Below, in pieces: positions 19,418 through 30,932 of a DNA stretch of 64,000 bases. The first letter of the stretch is position 1, and each line of letters starts with the position of its first letter. This stretch comes from Cycloclasticus sp. symbiont of Bathymodiolus heckerae (GTDB lineage Bacteria; Pseudomonadota; Gammaproteobacteria; Methylococcales; Cycloclasticaceae). The DNA lies in NCBI GenBank assembly GCA_002101235.1, contig LWTL01000121.1, positions 1 through 64,000 on the forward strand. Direction: 5' to 3'. The translations under genes and the position numbers were made by a program. A model generated the notes under the pieces. That model saw only the letters and a list, made by a program, of their open reading frames with translations. It was not told the origin of the DNA and did not search any database.

Positions 19418-20959
19418 CTACCAAGCTTGTGTTTTTACAAACGCTTCAATAGAAGACCTTAGTTTTGCAATGATGTCATCGTTGTAGTTGCCTTCTGGAC
19501 CGATTGAAGCAACTAAATCTGCTTCTTCTCTTTCCATATAGGCATGTAAAGCGGCTTCAAAATCAAGCACTTTATCTACGGCGACAGCATCAATAAAACC
19601 TTCGTTTGCAGCAAACAATGAAATAGCCATTTGCGGAACACTTAATGGCGCATATTGGTTCTGCTTCATTAATTCTGTCACACGAATACCACGATCAATT
19701 TGTGCTTTTGTTGCTTCATCTAAGTCAGATGCAAACTGAGCAAACGCCGCTAGTTCACGATATTGAGCCAAATCAAGACGCGTACCACCACCGAGTTTCT
19801 TAACCGCTTTTGTTTGTGCAGCACCACCCACTCGTGATACTGATAAACCAGCATTCACAGCAGGGCGGATACCCGCGTTAAACAAATCAGTTTCTAAGAA
19901 GATCTGGCCATCTGTAATAGAAATAACGTTTGTTGGTACGAAAGCTGATACGTCACCCGCTTGCGTTTCAATAATTGGTAACGCTGTTAATGAACCTGTT
20001 TTACCTTTTACTTTCCCGCCGGTTAGTTTTTCAACTTCATCAACATTAATTCGAGCAGCACGCTCTAATAATCTTGAGTGGATGTAGAAAACATCACCAG
20101 GATACGCTTCACGACCTGGAGGACGACGAAGTAATAACGAAATTTGACGGTAAGCCCAGGCTTGTTTTGTTAAATCATCATAAACAATTAACGCATCTTC
20201 GCCTTTGTCACGGAAGTATTCACCCATTGCACAACCTGCATAAGGTGCAATAAATTGTAGTGCTGGTGAGTCAGCCGCGCCAGCATTCACAACAATGGTA
20301 TGTTCCATTGCGCCATGCTCTTCAAGCTTTCTTACAACGTTTGCAATAGATGATTGCTTTTGACCAATCGCAACGTAAATACATTTAATGCCTTTACCTT
20401 TTTGGTTGATAATCGCATCAATCGCAATCGCTGTTTTACCTGTTTGTCTATCACCAATGATCAACTCACGTTGGCCACGGCCTAGAGGAATCATGGCATC
20501 GATTGACTTAAGGCCAGTTTGCACTGGCTCATCAACTGATTGGCGAGTAATAACGCCTGGGGCGATACGCTCAACAGGTGAAGATGATTCAGCGTCAATT
20601 GCGCCTTTACCATCAATAGGAGCACCCAGAGCATCAACAACACGACCCAGTAATGCTTCGCCTGTTGGTACTTCTAGAATACGGCCTGTACATTTTACGC
20701 TGTCACCTTCTGAAAGGTGTAAGTAAGAACCCATGATAACAACACCCACGGAATCTCTTTCTAAGTTTAACGCCATACCGTAAGTTCCGCCTGGGAACTC
20801 TAGCATTTCGCCCTGCATGGCATCAGACAAGCCATGAACACGCGCAATACCGTCTGTTAAAGAAACGATAGTGCCTTCTGTTTTAGCTTCTACGTCTGCA
20901 TCGAAATTTTCGATTTTTTTCTTGATAAGATCACTTATCTCGGATGGATTTAATTGCAT
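19418..20959 (-). CDS. atpA: ATP synthase F1 alpha subunit
   Basis: 513 residues. Nucleotide-binding P-loop GDRQTGKTA near 170, and the [10 protein letters not shown] block. It forms the F1 head with beta; its sites bind nucleotide but do not turn over. Nine bases separate it from atpG. Confidence 0.98.
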   Translation of the reverse strand: MQLNPSEISDLIKKKIENFDADVEAKTEGTIVSLTDGIARVHGLSDAMQGEMLEFPGGTYGMALNLERDSVGVVIMGSYLHLSEGDSVKCTGRILEVPTGEALLGRVVDALGAPIDGKGAIDAESSSPVERIAPGVITRQSVDEPVQTGLKSIDAMIPLGRGQRELIIGDRQTGKTAIAIDAIINQKGKGIKCIYVAIGQKQSSIANVVRKLEEHGAMEHTIVVNAGAADSPALQFIAPYAGCAMGEYFRDKGEDALIVYDDLTKQAWAYRQISLLLRRPPGREAYPGDVFYIHSRLLERAARINVDEVEKLTGGKVKGKTGSLTALPIIETQAGDVSAFVPTNVISITDGQIFLETDLFNAGIRPAVNAGLSVSRVGGAAQTKAVKKLGGGTRLDLAQYRELAAFAQFASDLDEATKAQIDRGIRVTELMKQNQYAPLSVPQMAISLFAANEGFIDAVAVDKVLDFEAALHAYMEREEADLVASIGPEGNYNDDIIAKLRSSIEAFVKTQAW

Positions 20960-20973
20960 GGTTTTTACCTTCG

Positions 20974-21507
20974 CTATTTTAACTGTTTAGCCAGTTGTTG
21001 AATTTGCCCGCTAACCGAGCCATCAATTACTTTATCGCCTGCACGAATAATCATGCCGCCAATTAAGCTTGAATCGTCTTCAACACTCACTTTTACTTGT
21101 TTACCAAATGCGGTAGACAACGATTTTACTAATTCTTTTTGATCACTTGCTGACATCGGGAACGCTGATGTAATGTCTACATTCAACTCGCCGCTTTTCA
21201 GAGCCTTTTTAATTTCATATTGCTCTTGGATCTCAGACACTAATTGCAAACGATCGTTTTTAATTAGTAGCTTAATAAGGTTTAAGCCTTCTTCATCCAA
21301 TTGACCCTTAGAAATATCAAGCATCGCTTCTTCAAGCATTGCGTTTGATACCTTTGGATTATCTGCAAATTTTGTAATCAACTCATCTGACATCACCAGC
21401 TTTAGAAACTCTAATGCGTCTGACCATTTATCAATTGCACCTTTTTCTTCAGCCATCAAAAAAACAGCTTCAGCATATGGTCTTGCTAGTGCTGCTGATT
21501 CTGCCAT
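20974..21507 (-). CDS. atpH: ATP synthase F1 delta subunit
   Basis: 177 residues, OSCP/delta family: ARPYAEAVF at the N-terminus and the [23 protein letters not shown] block at the C-terminus. It joins the F1 head to the peripheral stalk. Its ATG shares a base with the atpF stop, so it is translationally coupled. Confidence 0.97.
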   Translation of the reverse strand: MAESAALARPYAEAVFLMAEEKGAIDKWSDALEFLKLVMSDELITKFADNPKVSNAMLEEAMLDISKGQLDEEGLNLIKLLIKNDRLQLVSEIQEQYEIKKALKSGELNVDITSAFPMSASDQKELVKSLSTAFGKQVKVSVEDDSSLIGGMIIRAGDKVIDGSVSGQIQQLAKQLK

Positions 21508-21986
21508 TATGCTGCGCCCAACTGACTACTAACATCTGTAATCAATTTCTTGTGCTTCTTAACATCAATTTCGCTTTTGATAATCTGCTCAGCTGCCGAG
21601 ATAACAAGTGTAGAAACCTGCTTACGCAATTCTTCTTTCGCGCTTGCAATTTCTTGCTCAATTTCTGCTTCAGCACCTAGTTTAACTTTAGCAGCTTCCT
21701 CTACAGCTTTACCTTTAGCTTCTTCAACCATTTCTCCAGCACGTACATTCGCTAGATTAATAATATCAGATGCTTCACTGCGCGCTTCTTGAATGACTTC
21801 GACAGCCTTTTTCTCGGCTAATTCTTGTTCTTTCTGTCCACGTTCACCAGCGGCTAAGCCTTCAGCAATTTTCTTTGCACGTTCATCCATAGCAGCCATA
21901 AGAGGCGGCCATACATATTTCATGCAGAACCAAACAAACATCATAAATGCGATTGTTTGGCCTATTAAAGTTGCATTAATATTCAT
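21507..21986 (-). CDS. atpF: ATP synthase F0 b subunit
   Basis: 159 residues: one N-terminal membrane helix ([24 protein letters not shown]) followed by a long charged helix forming the peripheral stalk. Typical length. Confidence 0.97.
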   Translation of the reverse strand: MNINATLIGQTIAFMMFVWFCMKYVWPPLMAAMDERAKKIAEGLAAGERGQKEQELAEKKAVEVIQEARSEASDIINLANVRAGEMVEEAKGKAVEEAAKVKLGAEAEIEQEIASAKEELRKQVSTLVISAAEQIIKSEIDVKKHKKLITDVSSQLGAA

Positions 21987-22020
21987 TATTAAACCTTAAG
22001 TTAGGGTTAATGTTCGTTTA

Positions 22021-22266
<246 letters not shown>

Positions 22267-22293
22267 CTATTGAGTTTTTCTAAAATTAAAAAT

Positions 22294-23127
<834 letters not shown>

Positions 23128-23132
23128 CTAAG

Positions 23133-23492
23133 TTAGTCTTTTACTCTAAATCCACCAATCATAAAACCGACTTGGCCTGAAATTAATCCTATTACCATGG
23201 ATACTGGACCAAACTTCAGCCACATAAAACCCATACTAAAAAGCGCGATGGCAATAAAAAGCCGCTCAATCACGCCTAAATATATGTATAAACTTCCCCG
23301 CTGACTACCTTCACGCACCTTACTAACCGCTTGATTTATTCTGCAAGCCATAACAATCGACGTTGCAACTGTTATAAAGCCGCCATACAAGACACCTTTT
23401 AAATCAAGCTCCAAATATATAGTCTTTATTATCGTTCCGACAATAATGACCAGCGCTATTTGATAACCAACTATTACTACTTGGGCCTTCAT
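23133..23492 (-). CDS. atpI: ATP synthase accessory protein I
   Basis: 119 residues with four hydrophobic segments, AtpI/UncI family by position and topology. It is first in the operon and is thought to help assemble the c ring; conservation in this family is low. A promoter lies directly upstream. Confidence 0.85.
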   Translation of the reverse strand: MKAQVVIVGYQIALVIIVGTIIKTIYLELDLKGVLYGGFITVATSIVMACRINQAVSKVREGSQRGSLYIYLGVIERLFIAIALFSMGFMWLKFGPVSMVIGLISGQVGFMIGGFRVKD

Positions 23493-23522
23493 TCTTCTTC
23501 TTTTAGCCCATCAATCTGCACG

Positions 23523-23551
23523 ATTATAAATTTGTTGCAGTGCACAGTCAA
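23523..23551 (-). promoter_or_regulatory. Sigma-70 promoter of the atp operon
   Basis: Minus strand: TTGACT (23551-23546), a 17-base spacer and TATAAT (23528-23523). This is near-consensus, about 30 bases before the atpI ATG and directly after the parB stop. Confidence 0.8.
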
Positions 23552-23553
23552 GT

Positions 23554-24405
23554 CTATTTAAAATGTTCCAATACACCATCTAACTCATCTAGCGATGAAT
23601 AATGAATAACTATTTTGCCAACGCCCCTCCCAGAGTGACTGATATCAACTTTCGCGCCTAACCGCTCCGAGATGCTTTGCTGTAGCCTTTCAACATCAGG
23701 GTCTTTCATTTTTATTATCGTTTTTTTATCTTTATTTTTTAGCGCTTGCTTCACCAATGCCTCTGTTGCCCGCACGGACAACCCACGACTAACTACTTTA
23801 TTGGCCGCCATCAGTTGCTGACCTTCCTCTAACGCCAAAAGGGCCCGGCCATGGCCCATGTCAATCTTTCCAGCCCTAAGCAACTCTTTTGCTCCAACGC
23901 ATAACTCTAACAAACGGAGGAGGTTGCTTACTGCTACCCGAGAACGGCCCACGGCATCAGCAGCTTGTTGATGCGTCATATCAAATTCATTAATTAAACG
24001 CTGTAACGCTTCGGACTCATCCAACGTATTGAGGTCTTCTCGTTGGATATTCTCTATTAACGAAATAGCAATAGCCGCACGATCATCCACGTCCTTAATA
24101 ACAACAGTTACATCTTGCAAGCCTGCTAACTGCGCTGCTCGCCAACGGCGCTCACCCGCCAGGATTTCATAATGATTATCACCAATAGGGCGAACGACTA
24201 TTGGCTGAATAATACCCTGCGCGCTGATAGAGTCCGCTAGCTCTTGCAAAGGTATAGGATCAAACTCTGTCCTTGGCTGATATTTACCTCGCTGCAACAA
24301 ATCAATCGGCAGCGTACTTGCTTCATTTTTACTGCTATCACTGACCTTTGATTGACCCAGTAATGCATCTAGCCCTCTGCCTAAACCTCTTTTCTTTATT
24401 GCCAT
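23554..24405 (-). CDS. parB: Chromosome partitioning protein ParB
   Basis: 283 residues: N-terminal KKRGLGRGLDALLG, the ParB/Spo0J CTPase fold with GERRWRAAQLAG and the ENIQREDLN motif, then a HTH (THQQAADAVGRSRVAVSNLLRLL) that binds parS, and a dimerisation tail. Candidate parS sites lie 19 kb away in recF (42526-42541 and 43147-43162). Ten bases separate it from parA. Confidence 0.97.
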   Translation of the reverse strand: MAIKKRGLGRGLDALLGQSKVSDSSKNEASTLPIDLLQRGKYQPRTEFDPIPLQELADSISAQGIIQPIVVRPIGDNHYEILAGERRWRAAQLAGLQDVTVVIKDVDDRAAIAISLIENIQREDLNTLDESEALQRLINEFDMTHQQAADAVGRSRVAVSNLLRLLELCVGAKELLRAGKIDMGHGRALLALEEGQQLMAANKVVSRGLSVRATEALVKQALKNKDKKTIIKMKDPDVERLQQSISERLGAKVDISHSGRGVGKIVIHYSSLDELDGVLEHFK

Positions 24406-24415
24406 TTATTAAACC

Positions 24416-25180
24416 CTAATAATATTTTTTATCTAGCTCGCGCGCTAAATCCATATACGCTTGTGCGCCGCGCGAATTTTTATCATACAGAATCGCCGGC
24501 AACCCAAAACTTGGCGCCTCAGCAAGCCGAATATTCCTTGGCACCACCGTTTCAAACACTCTATCTGAAAAATGCGCCGTTAATTGTTCGCTAACATCGC
24601 GCGTCAAACGACTTCGACCATCAAACATAGTTCTGAGCAAACCTTCCAAACTAAGCCCTTTGTTCACCGTCTCTTGCACTTGCTTCAACGTATCCATTAA
24701 TGACGACAATCCTTCAAGGGCAAAATATTCACACTGCATCGGCACCAAGACACTATCCGCAGCAACCAATGCATTAATCGTTAACATGTTCATTGAAGGA
24801 GGGCAGTCAATAAAAATATAATCGTAATTTTCAACAAGCAACAATAGCGCACTTTTCAACCGACTTTCACGGCTATCGACCTCTAACAAATGAACCTCAG
24901 CGCCGGCAAGATCCATATTACTTGGCAACAAATCGTGCTTAATAACTTCTGAACTCACTACCGCTTTCACAGGGTCGCAACCCTCTAACAATACGTCGTA
25001 ACAAGAAAGCTCCACATCGGCTTTATCAACCCCGCAACCCATTGTCGCATTGCCTTGTGGATCCATGTCCACCAATAAAACACGCCGGCCCAATTCCGCA
25101 ACCGACGCCGCCAAGTTGATACTCGTTGTCGTTTTGCCTACTCCGCCTTTTTGATTAGCAATTGCTATTATTCTTGCCAC
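24416..25180 (-). CDS. parA: Chromosome partitioning ATPase ParA
   Basis: 254 residues, deviant Walker A KGGVGKTT near residue 11, Asp in LLVDMDPQGN and IFIDCPPS. It drives segregation of ParB-parS complexes on the nucleoid. It sits in the standard order mnmG-rsmG-parA-parB. Confidence 0.97.
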   Translation of the reverse strand: MARIIAIANQKGGVGKTTTSINLAASVAELGRRVLLVDMDPQGNATMGCGVDKADVELSCYDVLLEGCDPVKAVVSSEVIKHDLLPSNMDLAGAEVHLLEVDSRESRLKSALLLLVENYDYIFIDCPPSMNMLTINALVAADSVLVPMQCEYFALEGLSSLMDTLKQVQETVNKGLSLEGLLRTMFDGRSRLTRDVSEQLTAHFSDRVFETVVPRNIRLAEAPSFGLPAILYDKNSRGAQAYMDLARELDKKYY

Positions 25181-25212
25181 TAAAACTATCCTTTATCTCT
25201 CACAGCCAACCC

Positions 25213-25836
25213 TTAAACGGCTCTGTAAATCACTAAATTTCGCGTTGCTTCAAGCTCAGGAACAAGTAACGATTCCACGCTTTCAAACTCAAAGCCTTCA
25301 TGTTCTAACGCATCCGTTTCTTTTGCTTTCATCGCTAATAATTTCCCACCATCGTTTAATAGATGACGTGTTTTTGTTAACAGCTCCGGCATTGATGTAA
25401 ATGCTCGGGCAGTTACCGTATCAAATTTTTCCTCTGGCTGATACTCCTCTACACGTTCATGTAACGGCTTAACATTGTCCAAGCCCAACTCAATACACGC
25501 TTGCTGAATAAAACGCGTTTTTTTAGAATTGCTGTCTAATAAACCAAATTGCATATCCAGTCTTGCAATGGCTAAAGGAACACCTGGAAGGCCTGCACCC
25601 GTACCTACATCGATACATCGCTCTCCATGTAAAAAGGGCAGAACAGCCAAACTGTCCAACAGATGTAAGATCACCATCTGTTTTGGGTCTCTAATTGCCG
25701 ATAAGTTATATACGCGATTCCACTTCAGCATCATGCTCAAAAAAGCCATCAGTTTCTCAACCGCCACTTCTGGCAATTCTATTGCCATATCTTTCAGCCC
25801 ACCCTGTAACTGCAAGTGGTGCGATTCATCAAACAT
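25213..25836 (-). CDS. rsmG: 16S rRNA (guanine-527-N7)-methyltransferase
   Basis: 207 residues with the SAM-binding motif DVGTGAGLPGVPLA and the GidB-family LKWNRVYNLSAIRDP block. It methylates G527 of 16S rRNA. Five bases follow the mnmG stop. Confidence 0.96.
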   Translation of the reverse strand: MFDESHHLQLQGGLKDMAIELPEVAVEKLMAFLSMMLKWNRVYNLSAIRDPKQMVILHLLDSLAVLPFLHGERCIDVGTGAGLPGVPLAIARLDMQFGLLDSNSKKTRFIQQACIELGLDNVKPLHERVEEYQPEEKFDTVTARAFTSMPELLTKTRHLLNDGGKLLAMKAKETDALEHEGFEFESVESLLVPELEATRNLVIYRAV

Positions 25837-25841
25837 AGTAT

Positions 25842-27716
25842 TTACACGCTTTTTTTCTTTAAATGAACCAGCAATAGCGAAATAGCTGCTGGCGTTACAC
25901 CTTGAATCCGTCCCGCCTGACCGAGCGTTTCCGGCTTGTGTCGCCCCAGCTTCTCAACCACTTCAGACGACAAACCTTTCACTTGCTCATAATCCATACC
26001 ATTTGATAACGCAAAACCTTCGTATCGCAAAGAACGCTCTATTTCAGTCTTCTGTCGCTCAATGTAGCCTGCGTATTTTGCTTGAATTTCTACCTGCTCT
26101 CTTACCAATGGATCTTCCACCAAACTCTCAAAGCCCGTCAATTCAGCAATATGCTTGTATTTCACTTCTGGACGCCGCAATAAATCCAGTAAGTTCGCTT
26201 CGCGCTGCAAAGGCTTCTTTAAAAACGTATCCGCCTGCTCTGTTGCCACTGTTTTAGGTCGAATCCACGCCGCTTTTAAACGTGTTTGCTCTTTTTCAAC
26301 CGCCTCGCTTTTTATGCTAAAGGCTTGCCACTGCTCTTCGCTAACCAAACCCATGTTGTAACCGATTTCAGTTAACCTTAAATCGGCATTATCTTCTCTT
26401 AATAAGAGGCGGTATTCCGCCCGACTGGTAAACATGCGGTAAGGCTCTAACGTACCATTGGTTACCAAATCATCAATCATTACACCAATATATGCCTCAT
26501 CGCGGCGCGGACACCACGGCTCTAAGTCTTTCGACTGGCGCGCAGCATTTAAGCCCGCTATTAAACCTTGCGCAGCGGCTTCTTCGTAACCGGTTGTGCC
26601 ATTAATTTGCCCCGCAAAAAACAAACCGGGCATGTGCTTTGTTTCTAACGATGATTTAAGACCTGTCGGGTCAAAAAAATCATACTCAATCGCATAACCT
26701 GGACGAACAATATGGGCGTTTTCAAACCCTTTAATCGTTTGAATAAACGCATACTGGATATCAAATGGCAAACTGGTTGAAATGCCGTTTGGGTACACTT
26801 CTGTCGTTGTTAAACCTTCGGGCTCTACAAAAATCTGATGCGAATCTTTATCCGAAAAGCGCATCACCTTATCTTCAATCGACGGGCAGTAACGCGGGCC
26901 AACGCCTTCAATAACACCTGTATACATTGGCGAGCGGTCTAAGCCAGAACGAATAATATCGTGGCCTTGCTCGCTAGTTCGGGTTATATAACAACTGATT
27001 TGACGAGGGTGATCAGCCACCGAACCCATAAATGAAAATACGGGCAACGGCGTGTCGCCTGGCTGTTCTTCCATCACGCTAAAATCAATCGTCCGCGCAT
27101 CCAGTCTTGGCGGTGTACCTGTTTTTAATCGATCAACGGCAAAGGGCAGGGCGCGTAACCGTTCTGATAATGCATTCGATGGCGCATCACCGGCTCGTCC
27201 GCCTTCATAATTTTCTAAACCAATGTGAATTCTGCCGCCCAAAAACGTGCCGACCGTTAACACAACGGTGGGCGCCATAAAGGTCAGCCCCATTTGCGTC
27301 AACACGCCAACTACCTTATTATTTTCAACAACAAGATCCGATACCATTTGTTGAAATAAACTGAGGTTCGGCTGGTTTTCTAAGGTTTCTCGTACCGCGT
27401 GTTTATACAACACTCGATCAGCTTGCGCGCGTGTTGCACGTACTGCGGGGCCTTTACTAGAATTTAACGTACGAAACTGTATGCCGGCTTTGTCAGTCGC
27501 TTTCGCCATAACGCCGCCCAAAGCATCCACCTCTTTTACAAGATGCCCTTTGCCAATACCGCCAATCGCAGGATTGCAACTCATTTGCCCTAGCGTTTCA
27601 ATATTCTGTGTCAGTAATAGCGTGTTTGCGCCTGTACGTGCAGCCGCAAGCGCAGCTTCTGTGCCAGCATGGCCACCACCGACAATGATCACATCAAACC
27701 TTTTAGGATGTTGCAT
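25842..27716 (-). CDS. mnmG: tRNA uridine-5-carboxymethylaminomethyl modification enzyme MnmG
   Basis: 624 residues, the FAD protein that works with MnmE (encoded at 35555-36907) on wobble U34. FAD motif [18 protein letters not shown] at the start, the [14 protein letters not shown] catalytic Cys block, and the C-terminal tRNA/MnmE-binding helices. In many relatives mnmE lies next door; here about 8 kb of accessory genes separates them. Confidence 0.97.
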   Translation of the reverse strand: MQHPKRFDVIIVGGGHAGTEAALAAARTGANTLLLTQNIETLGQMSCNPAIGGIGKGHLVKEVDALGGVMAKATDKAGIQFRTLNSSKGPAVRATRAQADRVLYKHAVRETLENQPNLSLFQQMVSDLVVENNKVVGVLTQMGLTFMAPTVVLTVGTFLGGRIHIGLENYEGGRAGDAPSNALSERLRALPFAVDRLKTGTPPRLDARTIDFSVMEEQPGDTPLPVFSFMGSVADHPRQISCYITRTSEQGHDIIRSGLDRSPMYTGVIEGVGPRYCPSIEDKVMRFSDKDSHQIFVEPEGLTTTEVYPNGISTSLPFDIQYAFIQTIKGFENAHIVRPGYAIEYDFFDPTGLKSSLETKHMPGLFFAGQINGTTGYEEAAAQGLIAGLNAARQSKDLEPWCPRRDEAYIGVMIDDLVTNGTLEPYRMFTSRAEYRLLLREDNADLRLTEIGYNMGLVSEEQWQAFSIKSEAVEKEQTRLKAAWIRPKTVATEQADTFLKKPLQREANLLDLLRRPEVKYKHIAELTGFESLVEDPLVREQVEIQAKYAGYIERQKTEIERSLRYEGFALSNGMDYEQVKGLSSEVVEKLGRHKPETLGQAGRIQGVTPAAISLLLVHLKKKSV

Positions 27717-27850
27717 AACTCGAACTATTAGATATAAGCCGTTGATTTTAACATTTTTCCAACTGTTTAGTTATCACGTTAAAAGCGTATTTAAAATCTA
27801 TTTGCTAGAATGCGTTAACTTACCCCGCAAACTTTCACTCTTCCTATCTT

Positions 27851-28761
27851 ATGCATAAACCAATCCACGCCTTCTTAGAGCAAGCCAATTCAATTATTTT
27901 AGGTAAAGAAAAGTCATAAAACTGGCCTTAGCCTGCGTGTTATCTAAAGGCCACCTTCTTATTGAAGACGTCCCCGGAGTAGGGAAGACAACTCTTGCGC
28001 ACACCTTCGCAACACTGCTTGGTCTTGGCTTTCAGCGCATTCAATTTACCAGTGATCTATTGCCCGCTGACATTATTGGCTCAAGTATTTTTGACCGAGA
28101 CAACAATAGCTTTGATTTTCACAGTGGCCCCATTTTCTCTAACTTTATATTGGCAGATGAAATCAACCGCGCCACACCTAAAACCCAAAGCGCTTTATTA
28201 GAGGCCATGGAAGAGCGCCAAGTGACTGTTGAAAAAACCACCTATCCGATGGCAAACCCCTTTATTGTTATTGCTACACAAAACCCTGGGCATCAAGTTG
28301 GTACATTCCCTTTACCCGAGTCCCAATTAGATCGATTTCTAATGCGCTTATCTATTGGTTACCCTGACGCATCTTTCGAGAAGCAGTTATTGAACGGTAC
28401 GGATATTCACTCAAAACTTGAAGCCAGCCAATCCATTATTTCTGCAGAACAACTTACCGCGCTACAACAGCACGCCTCCAATACCCATACTGCTGAACCA
28501 TTAATCGAATACATACAGGCGCTACTTCAATTTTCACGAACATCACCGCTGTTCTCGCAAGGCCTATCGCCACGAGCAGGTATTGCTTTAGTACGCTCAG
28601 CAAAAGCATGGGCATTTATAGACGGGCGCGAGGATGTTTACCCCGAAGATATTCAAGCGGTCCTACCCAGTGTTGTCGAGCATCGGCTTGCTTTACAAAA
28701 TGGCTTAATATCGGGCGACAACGCTTCAACTGCACTATTAACCGGCGTTGCTATCCCCTGA
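27851..28761 (+). pseudogene. MoxR-family AAA+ ATPase with an apparent frameshift near its start
   Basis: The ATG at 27851 opens MHKPIHAFLEQANSIILGKEK, the normal MoxR N-terminus, and then meets a TAA at 27917. One base out of frame, from 27916, the expected IKLALACVLSKGHLLIEDVPG continues to the end at 28761 with Walker A GVGKTT, Walker B ILADEINRATPKTQSALLEAMEE and sensor ATQNP. A single missing base near 27912-27916 explains it. A GTG at 27937 could start a protein lacking the first ~28 residues but has no ribosome site. MoxR ATPases act as chaperones in metal or complex insertion and usually precede DUF58 and transglutaminase genes, which here occur 3 kb downstream. Confidence 0.75.
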
Positions 28762-28781
28762 GTTTAGAATAAGTTTTTCGC

Positions 28782-29102
28782 TTAACTAGCCGCTGCAGGA
28801 ATACAAATATTGCCGTTAACGAGGCTAACGGGATACGTTTTAATCGGTGTGACACACGGTGCCGCTGTTGCTTCACCTGTTTTAATGCAAAATGCCCCAC
28901 CATGAAACGGGCACTCTATATCTGACCCATCTTGGTAACCGTCTGTTAACACTGCCATGCCGTGGGTACATAAATTATCCGTAACAAAATACTCTCCATC
29001 GTATTCATACACCGCTAACATCGGAAAGTTCTCGGGTGAAACAGAAATAGGCGTTTCTTCTTTCACGTCACCTGTTGCACATAAAATTATTAGATCACTC
29101 AT
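28782..29102 (-). CDS. Rieske [2Fe-2S] ferredoxin of a ring-hydroxylating dioxygenase system
   Basis: 106 residues, a soluble Rieske ferredoxin. Cluster ligands are CTHG (Cys45, His47) and CPFHGG (Cys64, His67). It resembles the small ferredoxins (BphA3/PhnA3 type) that pass electrons to the terminal oxygenase in aromatic hydrocarbon degradation. It lies 20 bases behind the matching reductase. No oxygenase alpha or beta subunit is in the window, so the partner must be elsewhere. NirD of nitrite reductase is a distant alternative, not supported by neighbours. Confidence 0.85.
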   Translation of the reverse strand: MSDLIILCATGDVKEETPISVSPENFPMLAVYEYDGEYFVTDNLCTHGMAVLTDGYQDGSDIECPFHGGAFCIKTGEATAAPCVTPIKTYPVSLVNGNICIPAAAS

Positions 29103-29122
29103 TGTTTTCTCTTATTAATTAT

Positions 29123-30142
29123 TCAGTAAAATCTGTCGTAATGTATTTGCTCAAGAGGCACTTTATACTCCATCGCCAGCATCCGCGTTAACGCATCTGT
29201 CATTGGTGGCGGCCCACAAATATAAAACTCATGCTCTGTTAGTGTGTTCGCTAACTTTTTCTCCAACAATTCATGAACAAAACCAACATCGCCTGTCCAC
29301 AATTCTTTTTTCGCTATATCCGCATCCGACACCGCATTAAAACTAATAATCCGTTCGAATAAATCATTATCAGCTGATAACAAATCTGGCGTACAAATAT
29401 CATCCGGTGTTCGACCACCGTAAAAAAGATATATTTTCCGATGATCTAGGCCTGTCTCTTCCACAGCCGCCTTAAGAATCGCCATCTCTGGCGATAAACC
29501 AGAACCGCCAGCGACGCAGACAATATCACGCGTTATGTTTGGTTTCAAATACGCTAAGCCGTAGGGACCATCTAATATCACCTTATCTCCAACAGAAGCA
29601 TGATCAAAGAGTAGGGTGCTGGCCTTACCGTTCGGTATATTCTTTATAATAAAGTGCCACTCATGAGCATCATTCGCCAAATTACTCATTGAATATCCAC
29701 GCGAACCTTCAATCCCCGGAAGATCCAACAAAGCAAACTGACCCGCTTTAAACTTGGCATCAGCTTCTGTCTTAAAACAGAACTTTGCCATATCATCGGT
29801 AATACGTTCAATTTTATACAAGCGCGCAATACTTCTAACGGGAGCAATTTCTTGCGAATCCGCTGACTTTAAACGTACTTTAATATCGCAATCTGTCGTT
29901 GGTACACACTGACAGGCCAATTGTCGACCTTTCAATACATCCCGAGTCGATAAGCCTGGCGCACCATCCCAAAGATTCGTCACACTACCGCTCATCACTT
30001 CAATTTTACAACTGCCGCAACCACCAGAATTACATTCATAAGGAAAATGAATGCCCGCGCGTAATGCCGCGCGTAAAAGCGTATCACCTTCGGCACAGTC
30101 AAACCCAACCCCATGGTTCGTTGTTATCTTATAGCTCATCAC
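29123..30142 (-). CDS. Ferredoxin reductase of a ring-hydroxylating dioxygenase (plant-type 2Fe-2S plus FAD/NAD)
   Basis: 339 residues in three domains. The N-terminal plant-type [2Fe-2S] domain has CNSGGCGSCK and LACQC (four Cys ligands). The FAD-binding barrel has RGYSMSN near 145, and the NAD domain has GGSGLSPEMA and CGPPPM. The layout matches NahAa/NdoR and PhnA4-type reductases, which take electrons from NAD(P)H and pass them to the Rieske ferredoxin. With the next gene it makes a complete electron-transfer chain for an aromatic dioxygenase. The pair is on the opposite strand to, and inside, a MoxR-DUF58-transglutaminase set, so it looks inserted. Confidence 0.88.
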   Translation of the reverse strand: MMSYKITTNHGVGFDCAEGDTLLRAALRAGIHFPYECNSGGCGSCKIEVMSGSVTNLWDGAPGLSTRDVLKGRQLACQCVPTTDCDIKVRLKSADSQEIAPVRSIARLYKIERITDDMAKFCFKTEADAKFKAGQFALLDLPGIEGSRGYSMSNLANDAHEWHFIIKNIPNGKASTLLFDHASVGDKVILDGPYGLAYLKPNITRDIVCVAGGSGLSPEMAILKAAVEETGLDHRKIYLFYGGRTPDDICTPDLLSADNDLFERIISFNAVSDADIAKKELWTGDVGFVHELLEKKLANTLTEHEFYICGPPPMTDALTRMLAMEYKVPLEQIHYDRFY

Positions 30143-30275
30143 TTACACGTCTTTATAAATAGTTACGTCAACAAAATACATTCTATCTTTTTCACCATTG
30201 AAAGTTAAACCCGCTCAGTCTATTGTATTTACACACTTAAAAGCATTTGTAACACACCATCACAGGAGCCTTACT

Positions 30276-30932
30276 ATGAAATATTCCTTCATCGCAGCCA
30301 CTTTATCTTTATTCATTAGCACATGCGCAACTGCTGATATGCAGTCTGATATTATGAGTATTAAACATAACTGGGCTATTGCCACATACCAAACTGCCAA
30401 CGACAAACAAGAAGCCGCTTTTGAGAAACTACTACAACAAAGCACTAACGCCACCCATGCCTATAAAAGCAAGGCTGAGCCAAAAATTTGGATGGCGATC
30501 ACCCTCAGTACAACTGCTGATGTTATCGGGGGTTTTAGCGCTCTAGGAAAGGTAAAACAAGCACGGGCCTTATTGGACGAAGCCGAAGCTATTTTGCAAC
30601 ACGCCCACCCTGAAAACATCCACTCTCTTAAAGAGTCCATTTATGTTTCTTTAGGCGCTCTTTACTACAACGTTCCGGGATGGCCTATTGGTTTTGGAGA
30701 CGACGATAAAGCAAATGAATATTTAAAAAAAGCACTCGCTACAAACCCTAGTGGCATTGACCCTAATTACTTTTATGGCTCTTTCTTGCTGGAACAAGGC
30801 CGTGCAAAAAACGCTATCAAGTATTTCAATAAAGCCCTTTTAGCGCCCGCCAGAGTAAAGCGCCCACTTGCTGACAAAGGAAGAAAAGAAGAAGTTTCCA
30901 TAAAGTTAGCCGAGGCTAAGCGATCACTTTGA
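30276..30932 (+). CDS. Exported TPR-type protein of unknown function
   Basis: I choose the ATG at 30276, preceded by CAGGAG, giving 218 residues. The N-terminus MKYSFIAATLSLFISTCATA is a signal peptide with cleavage near residue 20. The remainder is helical with tetratricopeptide-like repeats, clearest at KANEYLKKALATNP and AIKYFNKALLAP. No catalytic motif is visible. Its stop overlaps the TTG start of the next gene, so they are coupled. Confidence 0.8.
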   Translation: MKYSFIAATLSLFISTCATADMQSDIMSIKHNWAIATYQTANDKQEAAFEKLLQQSTNATHAYKSKAEPKIWMAITLSTTADVIGGFSALGKVKQARALLDEAEAILQHAHPENIHSLKESIYVSLGALYYNVPGWPIGFGDDDKANEYLKKALATNPSGIDPNYFYGSFLLEQGRAKNAIKYFNKALLAPARVKRPLADKGRKEEVSIKLAEAKRSL

